Below are positions 54,037-63,166 of a DNA stretch of 64,000 nt, one piece after another. Each line of letters begins with the position of its first letter. The stretch's first letter is position 1. The position numbers and the translations under genes were made by a program. Source of the stretch: Ensifer oleiphilus. GTDB taxonomy: Bacteria; Pseudomonadota; Alphaproteobacteria; Rhizobiales; Rhizobiaceae. The stretch lies in contig NZ_JABWDU010000001.1 in assembly GCF_013371465.1 (NCBI RefSeq), positions 186,001 through 250,000 of the forward strand, written 5' to 3'. A model generated the notes under the pieces. That model did no database searches. It saw nothing but the letters and a program-made list of their open reading frames with translations, and was not told the DNA's origin.

Positions 54037-54843
54037 ATGGCGGATCAATCGATCATCAGCGCGCTCGTCCTCGGCCTCATCGAGGGGCTCACGGAGTTCA
54101 TTCCGGTGTCTTCGACGGCGCATGTGCTCCTTGCCGGGCATTTCCTCGGGTTCAGATCGCCGGGCAACACCTTCGCCGTTCTGATACAGCTCGGCGCCAT
54201 CCTGGCGATCCTGCTCGTCTATTTCCAGAGGCTCCTGTCGATCGCGCTGGCGTTGCCGACGAGCGTCAAGGCCCGCCGCTTCGTCGTGTCGGTGCTGCTC
54301 GCCTTCCTGCCGGCCGCCGTCATCGGCGCGATCGCTCATGACTTCATTAAGACCGTGCTGTTCGAAACGCCGGTGCTGATCTGCCTCGTGCTCATCGTCG
54401 GTGGCTTCATCCTTCTGGCGATCGATCGCCTGCCGCTGACGCCGCGCTACACCGACGTCATGGAATACCCGCCGTCGCTGGCGCTGAAGATCGGTCTGTT
54501 CCAGTGCCTGGCGATGATCCCGGGCACGTCCCGCTCGGGCGCGACCATTGCCGGTGCATTGCTGATGGGAACGGACAAGCGGTCGGCGGCGGAGTTTTCG
54601 TTCTTCCTCGCCATGCCGACGATGCTCGGCGCTTTCACGCTCGACCTCTACAAGAACCGCGATGCGCTGTCGTTCGACGATTTCACCGTGATCGCCGTCG
54701 GTTTCGTCGCAGCCTTCGTCGCCGGCATCTTCGTCGTCCGCTCGCTGCTCGACTTCGTCTCGCGTCGCGGCTTCACGCCCTTTGCGATCTGGCGCATCGT
54801 CGTCGGCACGGCCGGTCTCGTCGGCCTCTGGATGCTTGGCTGA
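54037..54843 (+). CDS. uppP: Undecaprenyl-diphosphatase
   Basis: The 268-residue integral membrane protein carries both UppP/BacA signatures: [17 protein letters not shown] near residue 15 and [17 protein letters not shown] near residue 170, with the Glu and Arg residues that bind pyrophosphate. It recycles undecaprenyl pyrophosphate for peptidoglycan and LPS synthesis and can confer bacitracin resistance. The ATG at 54037 is family-like. It faces away from the GST gene and is convergent with a 53-residue gene. Confidence 0.95.
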   Translation: MADQSIISALVLGLIEGLTEFIPVSSTAHVLLAGHFLGFRSPGNTFAVLIQLGAILAILLVYFQRLLSIALALPTSVKARRFVVSVLLAFLPAAVIGAIAHDFIKTVLFETPVLICLVLIVGGFILLAIDRLPLTPRYTDVMEYPPSLALKIGLFQCLAMIPGTSRSGATIAGALLMGTDKRSAAEFSFFLAMPTMLGAFTLDLYKNRDALSFDDFTVIAVGFVAAFVAGIFVVRSLLDFVSRRGFTPFAIWRIVVGTAGLVGLWMLG

Positions 54844-54894
54844 TCCGAAGGCACCGAGCGTCATGTTTGACGCGCGCTGCCGTAACAAAACAAA

Positions 54895-54926
54895 ACCGCG
54901 TGCGTTTCAGATGAAACGCACGCGGT
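54895..54926 (-). terminator. Terminator of the 53-residue gene
   Basis: ACCGCGTGCGTTTCA (54895-54909) and TGAAACGCACGCGGT (54912-54926) form a perfect 15-base inverted repeat. On the minus strand it is followed by TTTTGTTTTG, a good intrinsic terminator for the leftward gene at 54976. Confidence 0.85.
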
Positions 54927-54975
54927 CCCTGGCCCCCGCCAATAACTCAAAGCTTTTCGCCCGGTGGGCGCCGGC

Positions 54976-55137
54976 TTACCTGCCGGAAAGGTCGATCGAC
55001 GCCGTCGTGCACGGGTCGACGCCATAGGCCGGCGTGCATCCCTTGCGGCTGCTCGCGACCGTATTCGGCGCGATGAATGAGCCAGCCAGAATGATCAGTG
55101 CCGCACACGCAAAAAAGATTGCGATCGACTTGCCCAT
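54976..55137 (-). CDS. 53-residue exported or membrane-anchored small protein
   Basis: The ATG at 55137 opens a 53-codon frame: KSIAIFFACAALIILAGSFI is a signal peptide or single membrane helix, and the rest (KGCTPAYGVDPCTTASIDLS) holds two Cys nine residues apart, which could form a disulfide outside the membrane. AAAGGC lies before the ATG, and a strong dedicated terminator lies 50 bases past the stop. No family is recognised. The flanking signals support a real gene. Confidence 0.6.
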   Translation of the reverse strand: MGKSIAIFFACAALIILAGSFIAPNTVASSRKGCTPAYGVDPCTTASIDLSGR

Positions 55138-55320
55138 GGACGCTATGCCTTTCGAGAGTGATGTTGCCGCCGCCGAGACTGAACCTTGCGATCGGGGCGC
55201 GGGGCGGTTTTTATGCGTTGGATATGTCTTGATCAATATCAGGACATGTTGAATCTGCGGTAAATGCCATTCGCTTTTGTGACTGCGGCAGAACTGCAAC
55301 GCTGTTGCCTGAACGACACA

Positions 55321-55351
55321 ACAAAAAACGCCGCCGGCAAGGCCGGCGGCG
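55321..55351 (-). terminator. Terminator of the NDUFA9-like gene
   Basis: CGCCGCCGGC (55329-55338) and GCCGGCGGCG (55342-55351) form a 10-base stem with a 3-base loop; on the minus strand a TTTTTT run follows (A run 55323-55328). Confidence 0.85.
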
Positions 55352-55379
55352 CTCGAAAAGACTTTGCGGTGCGGCTGGT

Positions 55380-56360
55380 TCAGGCGGCGCGGCCGCTGCG
55401 CGTATACTGGCCTTGCGGGCGATAGCGCACGAGATAGGTCGACAGGATCGATTCCAGCATCGTGGGCGTGATGCCGATGCCGCGAAGCGTGCGGCCCTCG
55501 GACTCGGCCTTGGCGGAGACGATATTGTCTGATTTCAGCAACACCACCTGGTCGGGCGTCACCGGCGGCGCGATGAAGGGGATCATCGACGCGATGCTGC
55601 CCATCAGCGAGGCGATGCTGAAGGGCACCGAGATCAGCGGGCGCTTGCGGTCGATCGTCTGCAGCATGATCTCCAGACATTCGCGGAAGGTCAGAACGTC
55701 AGGTCCGCCGAGTTCGTAGATCGTCCCGGCCGACAGCTTGCCTTCGACGGAGCGGGCAACGGCTTCGGCGACGTCGGTGACATAAACCGGCTGGAACTTG
55801 GTATTGCCGCCGCCGATCAGCGGCAGCGCCGGTGCGAACCGGGCCATCTGGGCGAACTTGTTGAAGAAGCCGTCTTCCGGTCCGAAGATGATCGACGGGC
55901 GCAGGATGATCGCATCCGGCAGCGTTTCGCGGATGGCGGCTTCGGCGCGCCCCTTGGTGCGGGCATAGCTCGATTCCGACTTGGCATCGGCGCCGATCGC
56001 CGAGATGTGCGTCAGCTTCGCGCCGACGTTGCGGGCAGCTTCGGCAACCGCCCGGGCGCCGAAATCCTGCACGGCGTCGAAGGTGTTGCGACCGCTCTCG
56101 AACAGCACGCCAACGCAGTTGATGACGTGGTCGGAGCCCTCGACGGCGCGGTCGACCGACTTGCGATAACGCAGGTTGGCCTGGACGAAGGAGATCTGGC
56201 CGACATTGCCGAGCGGCTGCAGGTGGCCTGCAAGATCAGGACGGCGAACGGCGACGCGGATGCGATAGCCGCGCTTGGCAAGCGCACGCACGACATGACG
56301 GCCGACGAACCCGGATCCGCCGAAAATCGTCACCAGCGGCGGAAGGTTGGACAAGGTCAT
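55380..56360 (-). CDS. Complex I NDUFA9-like NAD(P)-binding protein
   Basis: The 326-residue atypical SDR has the Rossmann GGSGFVGRHVVRALAKRGYRI and the family segments SVDRAVEGSDHVINCVGVLFESGRNTF, VGAKLTHISAIGADAKSESSYARTKGRAEA and ILRPSIIFGPEDGFFNKFAQMARF. Bacterial relatives of the eukaryotic complex I subunit NDUFA9 bind NAD(P) and may act in ubiquinone-related or membrane-lipid metabolism. The catalytic Tyr/Lys pair (YARTK) is present. It has its own terminator. Confidence 0.87.
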   Translation of the reverse strand: MTLSNLPPLVTIFGGSGFVGRHVVRALAKRGYRIRVAVRRPDLAGHLQPLGNVGQISFVQANLRYRKSVDRAVEGSDHVINCVGVLFESGRNTFDAVQDFGARAVAEAARNVGAKLTHISAIGADAKSESSYARTKGRAEAAIRETLPDAIILRPSIIFGPEDGFFNKFAQMARFAPALPLIGGGNTKFQPVYVTDVAEAVARSVEGKLSAGTIYELGGPDVLTFRECLEIMLQTIDRKRPLISVPFSIASLMGSIASMIPFIAPPVTPDQVVLLKSDNIVSAKAESEGRTLRGIGITPTMLESILSTYLVRYRPQGQYTRSGRAA

Positions 56361-56480
56361 GGGAAACGCACTCCTGATCTCATTTGGAAGAATTATCTGC
56401 TACATAGCCCAACAGCCGCGAGAGGTGAAGGCCAATCCTCGCGGCGGGTGGTGTTGCAACAGCTTGCCGCGCATCGCGCG

Positions 56481-56768
56481 TCAGATGCCCTCGACGACCA
56501 CCATCTCGGCGTCTGCCACCTGCTGGCGGATCGCCGCGGCTATCTGGTACTCGGGCGAATTGTAACAGTCGACGGCGGCCTGCAGCGTCGGAAACTCGAT
56601 GACCACGTTGCGGGCGCGAACCCCGCCTTCCAGGCGCTCGAATTGACCGCCTCGGGCAAGGAAGTTGGCACCGTATTTCTCGAAGGCAGGCTTTGCCGCC
56701 GCCACATAGTCTTTATAGCGTTCCGGGTCCCGCACATCGACCCGCGCGATCCAGTATCCCTTTGCCAT
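56481..56768 (-). CDS. DUF1330-family protein
   Basis: The 95-residue protein is a compact ferredoxin-like DUF1330 domain: KGYWIARVDVRDPERYKDYV, AKPAFEKYGANFLARGGQFERLEG and VVIEFPTLQAAVDCYNSPEY. The family occurs widely as single-domain cytoplasmic proteins without a known reaction. The start at 56768 fits the family, and GAGGAG lies just before it. It lies between the NDUFA9-like gene and pyrF but is not clearly in an operon with either. Confidence 0.88.
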   Translation of the reverse strand: MAKGYWIARVDVRDPERYKDYVAAAKPAFEKYGANFLARGGQFERLEGGVRARNVVIEFPTLQAAVDCYNSPEYQIAAAIRQQVADAEMVVVEGI

Positions 56769-56908
56769 GCTGAACTCCTCGTCTTCAGGCATCAAAAGCA
56801 GACGGGGGTGTTACTTCCGGCAAATCCAGAGCGAGGTCAAGCGCAACGGTTGCGGAAGCGGGCGATAGGCGCGACGGATCGCCTGCCTGTTGCAAGAGGG
56901 TGTCAGGA

Positions 56909-57613
56909 TCAGCGCGAAAGCGCGCCGGTCATCTCGTCGAGAATGCCGCGGGCGGCGGCGAGCGGGTCTGCTGCTGCGACGATTGGGCGCGCGACGACCA
57001 GGTGGCTCGATCCGGCCTTCAGGGCATCGGCAGGTGTCATGACGCGTTTCTGGTCGCCCTTGTCGCTGCCGGCCGGACGAATGCCCGGTGTCACCAGCGC
57101 CATGTCGGGGCCGATGATCTTGCGCACGGCTGAGGATTCCTCGGCCGAGCAGACGATGCCGCCCATGCCGGCGATGCGCGCCTGTTCGGCCCGGCGCAGC
57201 ACCAGCGTATGCGGGTCGTATTCGTAGCCGGCGTCGATCACGTCCTGCTCGTCCATCGAGGTGAGAACCGTGACGCCGAGCAGGCAGAGATCCGATCCCT
57301 TCGCCGCCTCGACGGCCGCCTTCATCGCCTTGGGATAGGCATGCAGGGTCAGCATCGACATGCCCATCTTGACGATGTTCTCCACGCCCTTGGCGACCGT
57401 GTTGTCGATGTCGAGCAGCTTCATGTCGAGGAAGACCTTCTTGCCGCCTGCGGCCAGATCGCGGGCGAACTCGAGGCCGCCGGCAAACACCAGCTGGTAG
57501 CCGATCTTGTAGAAGGCCACGTCGTCACCGAGCGTGGTGACGATCTTTTCGGCCTCTGCGATTGTCGGAAGATCCAGGCCGACGATCAGTCGGTCACGTG
57601 CGGTCTCGGTCAT
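56909..57613 (-). CDS. pyrF: Orotidine 5'-phosphate decarboxylase
   Basis: The 234-residue TIM-barrel enzyme has [17 protein letters not shown], the catalytic [18 protein letters not shown] (Lys-Asp pair) and the late [28 protein letters not shown] phosphate loop. It makes UMP from OMP in pyrimidine synthesis. The ATG at 57613 is the conserved start, 8 bases after the histidine-phosphatase stop, so the two may be cotranscribed. Confidence 0.97.
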   Translation of the reverse strand: MTETARDRLIVGLDLPTIAEAEKIVTTLGDDVAFYKIGYQLVFAGGLEFARDLAAGGKKVFLDMKLLDIDNTVAKGVENIVKMGMSMLTLHAYPKAMKAAVEAAKGSDLCLLGVTVLTSMDEQDVIDAGYEYDPHTLVLRRAEQARIAGMGGIVCSAEESSAVRKIIGPDMALVTPGIRPAGSDKGDQKRVMTPADALKAGSSHLVVARPIVAAADPLAAARGILDEMTGALSR

Positions 57614-57620
57614 GTCGCGG

Positions 57621-58205
57621 TCACCCCTGCCAGAATTCCATCGGGGTCCAGTCGCATGTGAGGGCACGATCCGCAAGGCGGAATGCGAAGAGATTGCCGC
57701 CGCCGCCACCCTTCTGGTCGGCGCTCCGGCTGATGGCGCTAGCACCCAGCTTGCACTTCAAGAGGGTGCCGACGCCGCCATGGCCGACGAAAGCGATGGG
57801 GATATCAGGGTCGTGTTCATCGAGAATACGAAAGACGGCAGCCGAAATACGGGCCTGCGCGTCGATGGCGCGTTCCCAGCCGTTGAAACTCTCATCCGGG
57901 TTGGCAAAGAACCAGTCCGCCGCCTTCTCGAATTCGGGAGGCGGCAGGAAGCCGGTGGCCGAACGATCGTTTTCGGCCATCGTCTCGTCGATTTCGACCG
58001 CGATGCCGGCAGCGCCGGCCAGAAGATTCGCGGTCTCGATCGCCTTGGTTTCGTCGCTCGAAACGATCCGCCCGAGCGTTCTAACCCAGGGCTGCTGCGC
58101 CGTTATCTCCGCTCGTGCATGTCCGATTTCCGACAGTCCCCATTTCGGCACAGGCACTGCCGGATCGATCTGCACCTGCGGGTGCGTGATATACAGGCCG
58201 AACAA
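57621..58205 (-). CDS. Histidine phosphatase-family protein
   Basis: The 194-residue protein resembles the phosphoglycerate-mutase-like branch: [47 protein letters not shown], and [14 protein letters not shown] with the second catalytic His. The N-terminal RHG motif is replaced by THP, so the first catalytic His remains (TH) but the Arg-His-Gly is altered, and activity is uncertain. It lies upstream of pyrF, 8 bases apart, and 12 bases downstream of pmtA. Confidence 0.8.
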   Translation of the reverse strand: MFGLYITHPQVQIDPAVPVPKWGLSEIGHARAEITAQQPWVRTLGRIVSSDETKAIETANLLAGAAGIAVEIDETMAENDRSATGFLPPPEFEKAADWFFANPDESFNGWERAIDAQARISAAVFRILDEHDPDIPIAFVGHGGVGTLLKCKLGASAISRSADQKGGGGGNLFAFRLADRALTCDWTPMEFWQG

Positions 58206-58217
58206 CGTTGTGCTCCG

Positions 58218-58820
58218 TCAGTGCGCCTTACGGTAGACCCAAAGCTGGGCCGGAGGGATGTTGCGCACCACGAAGTCGAGATGCTGGATACTGTAGCGGT
58301 CGGGCATGGCAACGACCGGCGACAGCGGACCATAGGAGATCTGAACGACAGGTCGGCCGATCGGCATGCGGGACAAGAGATCCTCGATCAGCTCGACGCG
58401 ACGGTACATCGGGAAATTGAGCAACGGCACGGCGGAAATGACACTGTCGAAGGTTCGGTCCTTCATCGCGCCAAGCGTGTGCTTCAGATCGAACGCGTCG
58501 CCATTGATGAAGTTGACGTTGGCGTAGTTCGCCTTGAGCTGCTGGTAGAAGTCGGTGGAGTATTCGACCGACACCAGATCTTCCGGTGCGACGCCACGCT
58601 CCAGGATCGCCTTGGTGATGACGCCGGTGCCGGGCCCGAGCTCCAGAACCGGCAGTCCCGAATGGGGATCGATGACGCTCGCCATGCGCCGGGCGGTGAC
58701 GGAAGATGTCGGCAGGATGGCCCCGACCGCCTTCGCATTGCTCATCCACCCTTTGAAGAAACGGATCTCCTCGTCGAATTTCCGGCCAAGCCGTTCCTTC
58801 ACCTTCACGCGCAAATTCAT
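58218..58820 (-). CDS. pmtA: Phospholipid N-methyltransferase PmtA
   Basis: From the ATG at 58820 the protein has 200 residues, close to the 199 of Sinorhizobium PmtA. It shows KVKERLGRKFDEEIRFFKGW at the start, the SAM motif LELGPGTGVITKAIL, VEYSTDFYQQL, NGDAFDLKHTL and AVPLLNFPMYRRVELIEDLL. It methylates phosphatidylethanolamine three times to phosphatidylcholine, a main membrane lipid in rhizobia. It heads a pmtA-phosphatase-pyrF unit. Codons upstream of 58820 are not conserved. Confidence 0.93.
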   Translation of the reverse strand: MNLRVKVKERLGRKFDEEIRFFKGWMSNAKAVGAILPTSSVTARRMASVIDPHSGLPVLELGPGTGVITKAILERGVAPEDLVSVEYSTDFYQQLKANYANVNFINGDAFDLKHTLGAMKDRTFDSVISAVPLLNFPMYRRVELIEDLLSRMPIGRPVVQISYGPLSPVVAMPDRYSIQHLDFVVRNIPPAQLWVYRKAH

Positions 58821-58982
58821 TGAACCCCTCAAAACCGTCGTCCTCTCATACGGATCGTCCGGTCTCGCTGATTCGAGCGGGGCGCGGACATTGTGAATAT
58901 AATGTGATCCCATCTGCGGCAAAAACAAGTCTGTCTACGCCTGAAAGCGTCGTCTTATCAACAACGCACGCATATCGGCGCC

Positions 58983-59015
58983 AACAAAAAACCCGCCACG
59001 CGGGGCGTGACGGGT
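58983..59015 (-). terminator. dnaN terminator
   Basis: ACCCGCCACGC (58991-59001) pairs with GCGTGACGGGT (59005-59015) over a 3-base loop with one G-U pair on the RNA; on the minus strand TTTTT follows (58986-58990). It ends the leftward dnaN transcript. Confidence 0.75.
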
Positions 59016-59041
59016 CGCTTTCTTCATCGCGGCACGGGCGA

Positions 59042-60160
59042 CTAAACCCGCATCGGCATCAATACGTAGAGCGCGTCTTCGGCCGCCAGATCGCGCACCA
59101 GCGTCGGCGAGCCCGGGTCGGCCAGCATGAATATGGCGTCGGTTCCGGTCAGCTGCGAGGTGATGTCGAGCAGGTACTTGGCGTTGAAGCCGATTTCGAG
59201 CGGGTCGTGGTCGTAGCCGACCGGCAGCTCTTCGGTCGCACTGCCCGAATCCGGGTTGTTGACCGTCAGCGTCATCTGGCCGTCGGTCAGCGCCAGCTTC
59301 ACGGCGCGTCCGCGCTCGGAGGAAATCGTCGAAACGCGGTCGACGGCCTGGGCGAAGGACTGGCAGTCGACGCGCAGTTCCTTGTCGTTATTGGCCGGGA
59401 TGACGCGCTGGTAATCCGGGAAGGTGCCGTCGATCAGCTTTGAGGTCATCACGATCGAGCCGATCGTCAGGCGGATCTTCGCGTCCGAGACTTCGACCGT
59501 CACGACGATATCGGGATTGTCGAGCAGCTTCTGCAATTCGCTGACGGTCTTGCGCGGAATGATGATGCCCGGCATGCCCTCGGAACCGGACGGCGCCTCG
59601 ACGTCGGCGCGCGCAAGGCGGTGGCCGTCGGTGGCCACGGCGCGAAGCTTCAGATCGCCCTTGCTTTCGACCGTGTGCACGAAGATGCCGTTGAGATAGT
59701 AGCGGGTTTCCTCGGTCGAGATCGCAAACTGTGTCCGGTCGATCAGCATCTTGAGGTCGGTCGCCTTCAGGCGGAACGTGTGGGAGAAGGTGCCGGCCGT
59801 CAGGTCGGGGAAGTCGGATTGCGGCAGGCACTGCAGCGAGAACTTCGATCGGCCCGACTGGACCGTCATCGCCGTGCCCTCGGCGTTGGTCGCAAGCAAC
59901 ACTTCAGAGCCATCGGGCAGCTTGCGCACGATGTCGTAAAGCAGATGTGCCGGAACGGTCGTGGCGCCAGCCTGCTCCACCTGCGCCGGCGTCGCCTCGG
60001 TGATCTCGAGGTCGAGGTCGGTCGCCTTCATTTCGAGGCTGGCACCGTCGGAGCGCAACAGGACGTTCGAGAGGATCGGGATCGTGTTGCGCCGTTCGAC
60101 CACGCGGTGAACGTGGTTCAGCGACTTCAGAAGATTGGACCGCTCGAGAGTAATGCGCAT
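59042..60160 (-). CDS. dnaN: DNA polymerase III beta subunit (sliding clamp)
   Basis: The 372-residue protein has three clamp domains: domain 1 from MRITLERSNLLKSLNHVHRVVERRNTIPIL, domain 2 around KMLIDRTQFAISTEETRYYLNG, and domain 3 ending ALYVLMPMRV. It forms the dimeric ring that tethers Pol III to DNA. It is encoded away from dnaA, which is usual in rhizobia. About 255 bases separate its start from the divergent rsmI; I see no clear promoter motif or gene there. Confidence 0.97.
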   Translation of the reverse strand: MRITLERSNLLKSLNHVHRVVERRNTIPILSNVLLRSDGASLEMKATDLDLEITEATPAQVEQAGATTVPAHLLYDIVRKLPDGSEVLLATNAEGTAMTVQSGRSKFSLQCLPQSDFPDLTAGTFSHTFRLKATDLKMLIDRTQFAISTEETRYYLNGIFVHTVESKGDLKLRAVATDGHRLARADVEAPSGSEGMPGIIIPRKTVSELQKLLDNPDIVVTVEVSDAKIRLTIGSIVMTSKLIDGTFPDYQRVIPANNDKELRVDCQSFAQAVDRVSTISSERGRAVKLALTDGQMTLTVNNPDSGSATEELPVGYDHDPLEIGFNAKYLLDITSQLTGTDAIFMLADPGSPTLVRDLAAEDALYVLMPMRV

Positions 60161-60415
60161 GGGATGCTACCGCTTTCAACCGTTGCTCGGCGGGCGAGGC
60201 TCCCGCCGCAGCGTCAACTGCGAGTGTCCCGGCCGACCGACCGGAAGGATGTGGACCGGCAAAATGGCAGAAACATCGCCTGAAAAGCAAGGGGTTTGAC
60301 GGGCGCTGTCCCCAGATGACACGCAGACCTGTCGCGTCGCGCCCTTGCCCTGCCATGTCGGCTCACTCATAAAGGCTGAAACCGGTCGGCCGGCACAGTC
60401 ATCAGGAAGCTGCAG

Positions 60416-61345
60416 TTGGAAAAACACAAGACGTCGGACGCCACGGACGGGCAGAAGCAGCGCAGCTACCGCCTGCACAATGCCAACATTCCCGCGCGCC
60501 CGCTCGATGTCGCACTCTATCTGGTGGCGACGCCGATCGGCAATTTAGGTGACATCACCCTGCGCGCACTGGAAACACTGGCCGGCGCCGACGTGCTCGC
60601 TTGCGAGGACACGCGCGTCACCCGTGTGCTGCTCGACCGCTATGGTATCGTCAATCGGCCCTATGCCTACCACGAGCACAATGCCGACGAGGTCGGCCCG
60701 CGGCTGCTGGCCGCTCTTTCAGAGGGTCGTTCGGTGGCGCTCGTCTCCGATGCCGGCACGCCGCTGGTCTCCGACCCGGGCTACAGGCTAGGGCAGCTGG
60801 CGATCGAGGCCGGCTACCGCGTCGTGCCGATCCCCGGCGCCTCGGCGCCGCTCGCGGCTCTTGTCGGCTCCGGCCTTCCCAACGACGCCTTTCTCTTTGC
60901 CGGCTTCCTGCCGACCAAGGACAAGGCCAAGCGCGACCGGCTGCAGGAGCTGGCGAGGGTCCCGGCGACGCTGTTGTTTTTCGAATCGCCGCACCGGATC
61001 GCGGCCACCGTAGCGGCTGCCGCCGCCGTGCTCGGCGAAGACAGAAGGGCGACGGTCTGCCGCGAACTGACCAAGACGTTCGAGGAGTTCCGCCGTGGCA
61101 CGCTCGGCGAACTCAAAGCGTTCTATGACGACGCCGGGGCGGTCAAGGGCGAGATCGTCTTCGTCATCGGCCCGCCGGACGCGCCGCCGGAACCGGAGGC
61201 GGCCGACGTCGACGCGCTGCTCGTCCGGTTGATCGCCGATATGTCGACCGGCAAGGCGGCGACCGAAGCCGCAAAACAGACGGGGATTCCGCGCAAGGAA
61301 CTTTACGACCGTCTGCTGGAACTCAAGGACCGCGATGGCGACTGA
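60416..61345 (+). CDS. rsmI: 16S rRNA (cytidine-1402 2'-O)-methyltransferase
   Basis: The 309-residue protein starts at a TTG (60416) with AGGAAG ten bases before. The tetrapyrrole-methylase-like catalytic core has [34 protein letters not shown] and [18 protein letters not shown], and a C-terminal region closing with [25 protein letters not shown]. It modifies the P-site C1402 of 16S rRNA with RsmH. Its end overlaps yraN by 11 bases, the usual order. Confidence 0.96.
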   Translation: MEKHKTSDATDGQKQRSYRLHNANIPARPLDVALYLVATPIGNLGDITLRALETLAGADVLACEDTRVTRVLLDRYGIVNRPYAYHEHNADEVGPRLLAALSEGRSVALVSDAGTPLVSDPGYRLGQLAIEAGYRVVPIPGASAPLAALVGSGLPNDAFLFAGFLPTKDKAKRDRLQELARVPATLLFFESPHRIAATVAAAAAVLGEDRRATVCRELTKTFEEFRRGTLGELKAFYDDAGAVKGEIVFVIGPPDAPPEPEAADVDALLVRLIADMSTGKAATEAAKQTGIPRKELYDRLLELKDRDGD

Positions 61346-61703
61346 CGGGCCCGATCGGCGGAAGGTAAGCGCCCAGAGGCGCGGTCGGTTCGCGGAATAT
61401 CGCGCCGCCCTCTGCCTGCTGTTGAAGGGCTACCGCATCATCGCCATGCGTCATCGCACCAAACTGGGCGAAATCGATATCATCGCCCGCAGAGGTGACC
61501 TCATCGCTTGCGTCGAGGTCAAGGCCAGGCGCTCGGCAGATGCGGGCGTCTTTGCAGTCACCGCCACGGCGCAGCATCGCATCCGCGCCGCCAGCGATCT
61601 CTGGCTCGCGCGCCAGCCCGATTTCGCCAGACTCTCCGTCCGATACGACATCATTACTGTGACGCCCTGGCGCTGGCCGCGGCATCTCCCGGATGCATTC
61701 TGA
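61335..61703 (+). CDS. yraN: YraN-family (UPF0102) endonuclease-like protein
   Basis: The 122-residue protein has the Holliday-junction-resolvase-like fold of UPF0102: [39 protein letters not shown] with the Glu-Asp metal residues and [11 protein letters not shown] nuclease role is inferred from the fold, and its function is not settled. It overlaps rsmI by 11 bases, as in many proteobacteria. Elsewhere in rhizobia gshB often follows; here the ugp operon does. Confidence 0.92.
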   Translation: MATDGPDRRKVSAQRRGRFAEYRAALCLLLKGYRIIAMRHRTKLGEIDIIARRGDLIACVEVKARRSADAGVFAVTATAQHRIRAASDLWLARQPDFARLSVRYDIITVTPWRWPRHLPDAF

Positions 61704-61794
61704 ACGGGCGGCAATGAGAGAAAATGATCGCGCTGTTCCGTCGGCGCCGGCTCGTGGAACATATTCGCGAATTTGTAATCGTCCCGACATAAAA

Positions 61795-61812
61795 GCGTTA
61801 CCGGCCTGTCAC
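61795..61812 (+). promoter_or_regulatory. Possible PhoB half site before ugpB
   Basis: CTGTCAC at 61806-61812 matches a Pho-box half; the preceding 7-base element at the right 4-base spacing, GCGTTAC (61795-61801), matches poorly. ugp genes are phosphate-starvation genes in related bacteria, which is the only reason to mention it. Confidence 0.28.
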
Positions 61813-61862
61813 TGAAGGCCACTAGTCCACTGCCATCCGCAATCCGGTGGAGAGGACCAGTC

Positions 61863-63161
61863 ATGTTCAAGAAAATTTCACTCGCAGCCATCACCCTCGC
61901 TTTTTCGGCAACCTCGTCGCTTGCCGCAACCAATATTACCTGGTGGCACGGCATGGCCGGCCGCAACGGCGAGGTCATCAACGAGATCTCCCAGAAGTTC
62001 AACGAAGCCCAGAGCGCCTGCGCGCTGACCCCGGTTTCCAAGGGCACCTATGAGGAAGCGCTCGCTTCCGGCATCGCCGCATTCCGTTCGGGCGAACAGC
62101 CCAACATCCTGCAGGTCTTCGACGCGGGCGCCGCGACCATCATCAACGCCAAGGGCGCCGTCGTTCCCGCCGAAGACCTGATCATCAAGGCCGGCCACAA
62201 TTTCGACCGCAACGCCTTCATCGATGGGGTGCGCTACTTCTATGCCGACAGCGAAGGTAAGTTCGTCGGCATGCCGTTCAACTCCTCGGCCCCGATCATG
62301 TACGTCAACGACGAGGCCCTGAAGAAGGCCGGCGTCGAAGCGCCGAAGACCTGGGAAGAGTTCGAGGCCGCTGCACCCAAGCTGAAGGCTGCCGGCTACA
62401 TCCCGCTCGTCCAATCGCAGCTGACCTGGCAGTTCACAGAGAACTTCTTCTCGCGCAACAACATCCAGTTCGCCACCAACAACAACGGTTACGACAGCGT
62501 GGTCGATACCAAGCTGAAGGTCACCGACCCGAACCTCATCATGATGTTCGACAAGCTCAAGGCCTGGAAGGACGAAGGCTACTTCGCCTTTTACGGCGCC
62601 GGCTGGAACGACAACCAGAAGGTCTTCGAAGAAGGCAAGGCCGCATTCTGGATCGGTTCGTCCGGTTCGTTCGGCGGCCTGCAGAAGACGGCGCAGATGC
62701 CGTTCTCGGCAACCTTCCTGCCCTACTGGAACGCCATCGAAGGCGCCGGCACCAATTCGTTCATCGGCGGTGCTGCCCTGTTTGCGATGTCAGGCAAGAC
62801 GGACGAGGAAAACAAGTGCGTCGCCGACTTCTTCCAGTTCCTGACTTCGCCCGAGATCCAGTACTTCTACCACAAGGCAACCGGCTACGTGGCGATCACC
62901 AAGGCAGCCTACGAGCTTGCCCAGAAGGACGGCTACTACAAGGAAAAGCCGGTCGCGGAAGTCGGCATCAAGCAGTTGATACTGCCGGCTGGTGACTGGT
63001 CGAAGGGCTACCGCCTTGGCTTCTACCCGCAGATCCGCGAGATCATGGAGCGCGAATACGGCCGCATCTTCTCCGGTGAAACCACGGTGAAAGACGCCTT
63101 CGACACCATCGAGAAGGAAGGCAACGACCTGCTCGCCCGCTTCGCCAAGACGGCCGGCTGA
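61863..63161 (+). CDS. ugpB: sn-Glycerol-3-phosphate ABC transporter substrate-binding protein
   Basis: The 432-residue protein has a signal peptide (KISLAAITLAFSATSSLAAT) and the type 1 solute-binding fold of UgpB: ITWWHGMAGRNGEVINEISQKFNEAQ, PNILQVFDAGAATIINAKGAVVPAEDLI, FNSSAPIMYVNDEALKKAG, SWQ/TWQFTENFFSRNN and AAFWIGSSGSFGG. It captures glycerol-3-phosphate or glycerophosphodiesters in the periplasm. It is five bases before the permease gene ugpA. GGAGAGGA lies before the ATG. Confidence 0.94.
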   Translation: MFKKISLAAITLAFSATSSLAATNITWWHGMAGRNGEVINEISQKFNEAQSACALTPVSKGTYEEALASGIAAFRSGEQPNILQVFDAGAATIINAKGAVVPAEDLIIKAGHNFDRNAFIDGVRYFYADSEGKFVGMPFNSSAPIMYVNDEALKKAGVEAPKTWEEFEAAAPKLKAAGYIPLVQSQLTWQFTENFFSRNNIQFATNNNGYDSVVDTKLKVTDPNLIMMFDKLKAWKDEGYFAFYGAGWNDNQKVFEEGKAAFWIGSSGSFGGLQKTAQMPFSATFLPYWNAIEGAGTNSFIGGAALFAMSGKTDEENKCVADFFQFLTSPEIQYFYHKATGYVAITKAAYELAQKDGYYKEKPVAEVGIKQLILPAGDWSKGYRLGFYPQIREIMEREYGRIFSGETTVKDAFDTIEKEGNDLLARFAKTAG

Positions 63162-63166
63162 TCTCG

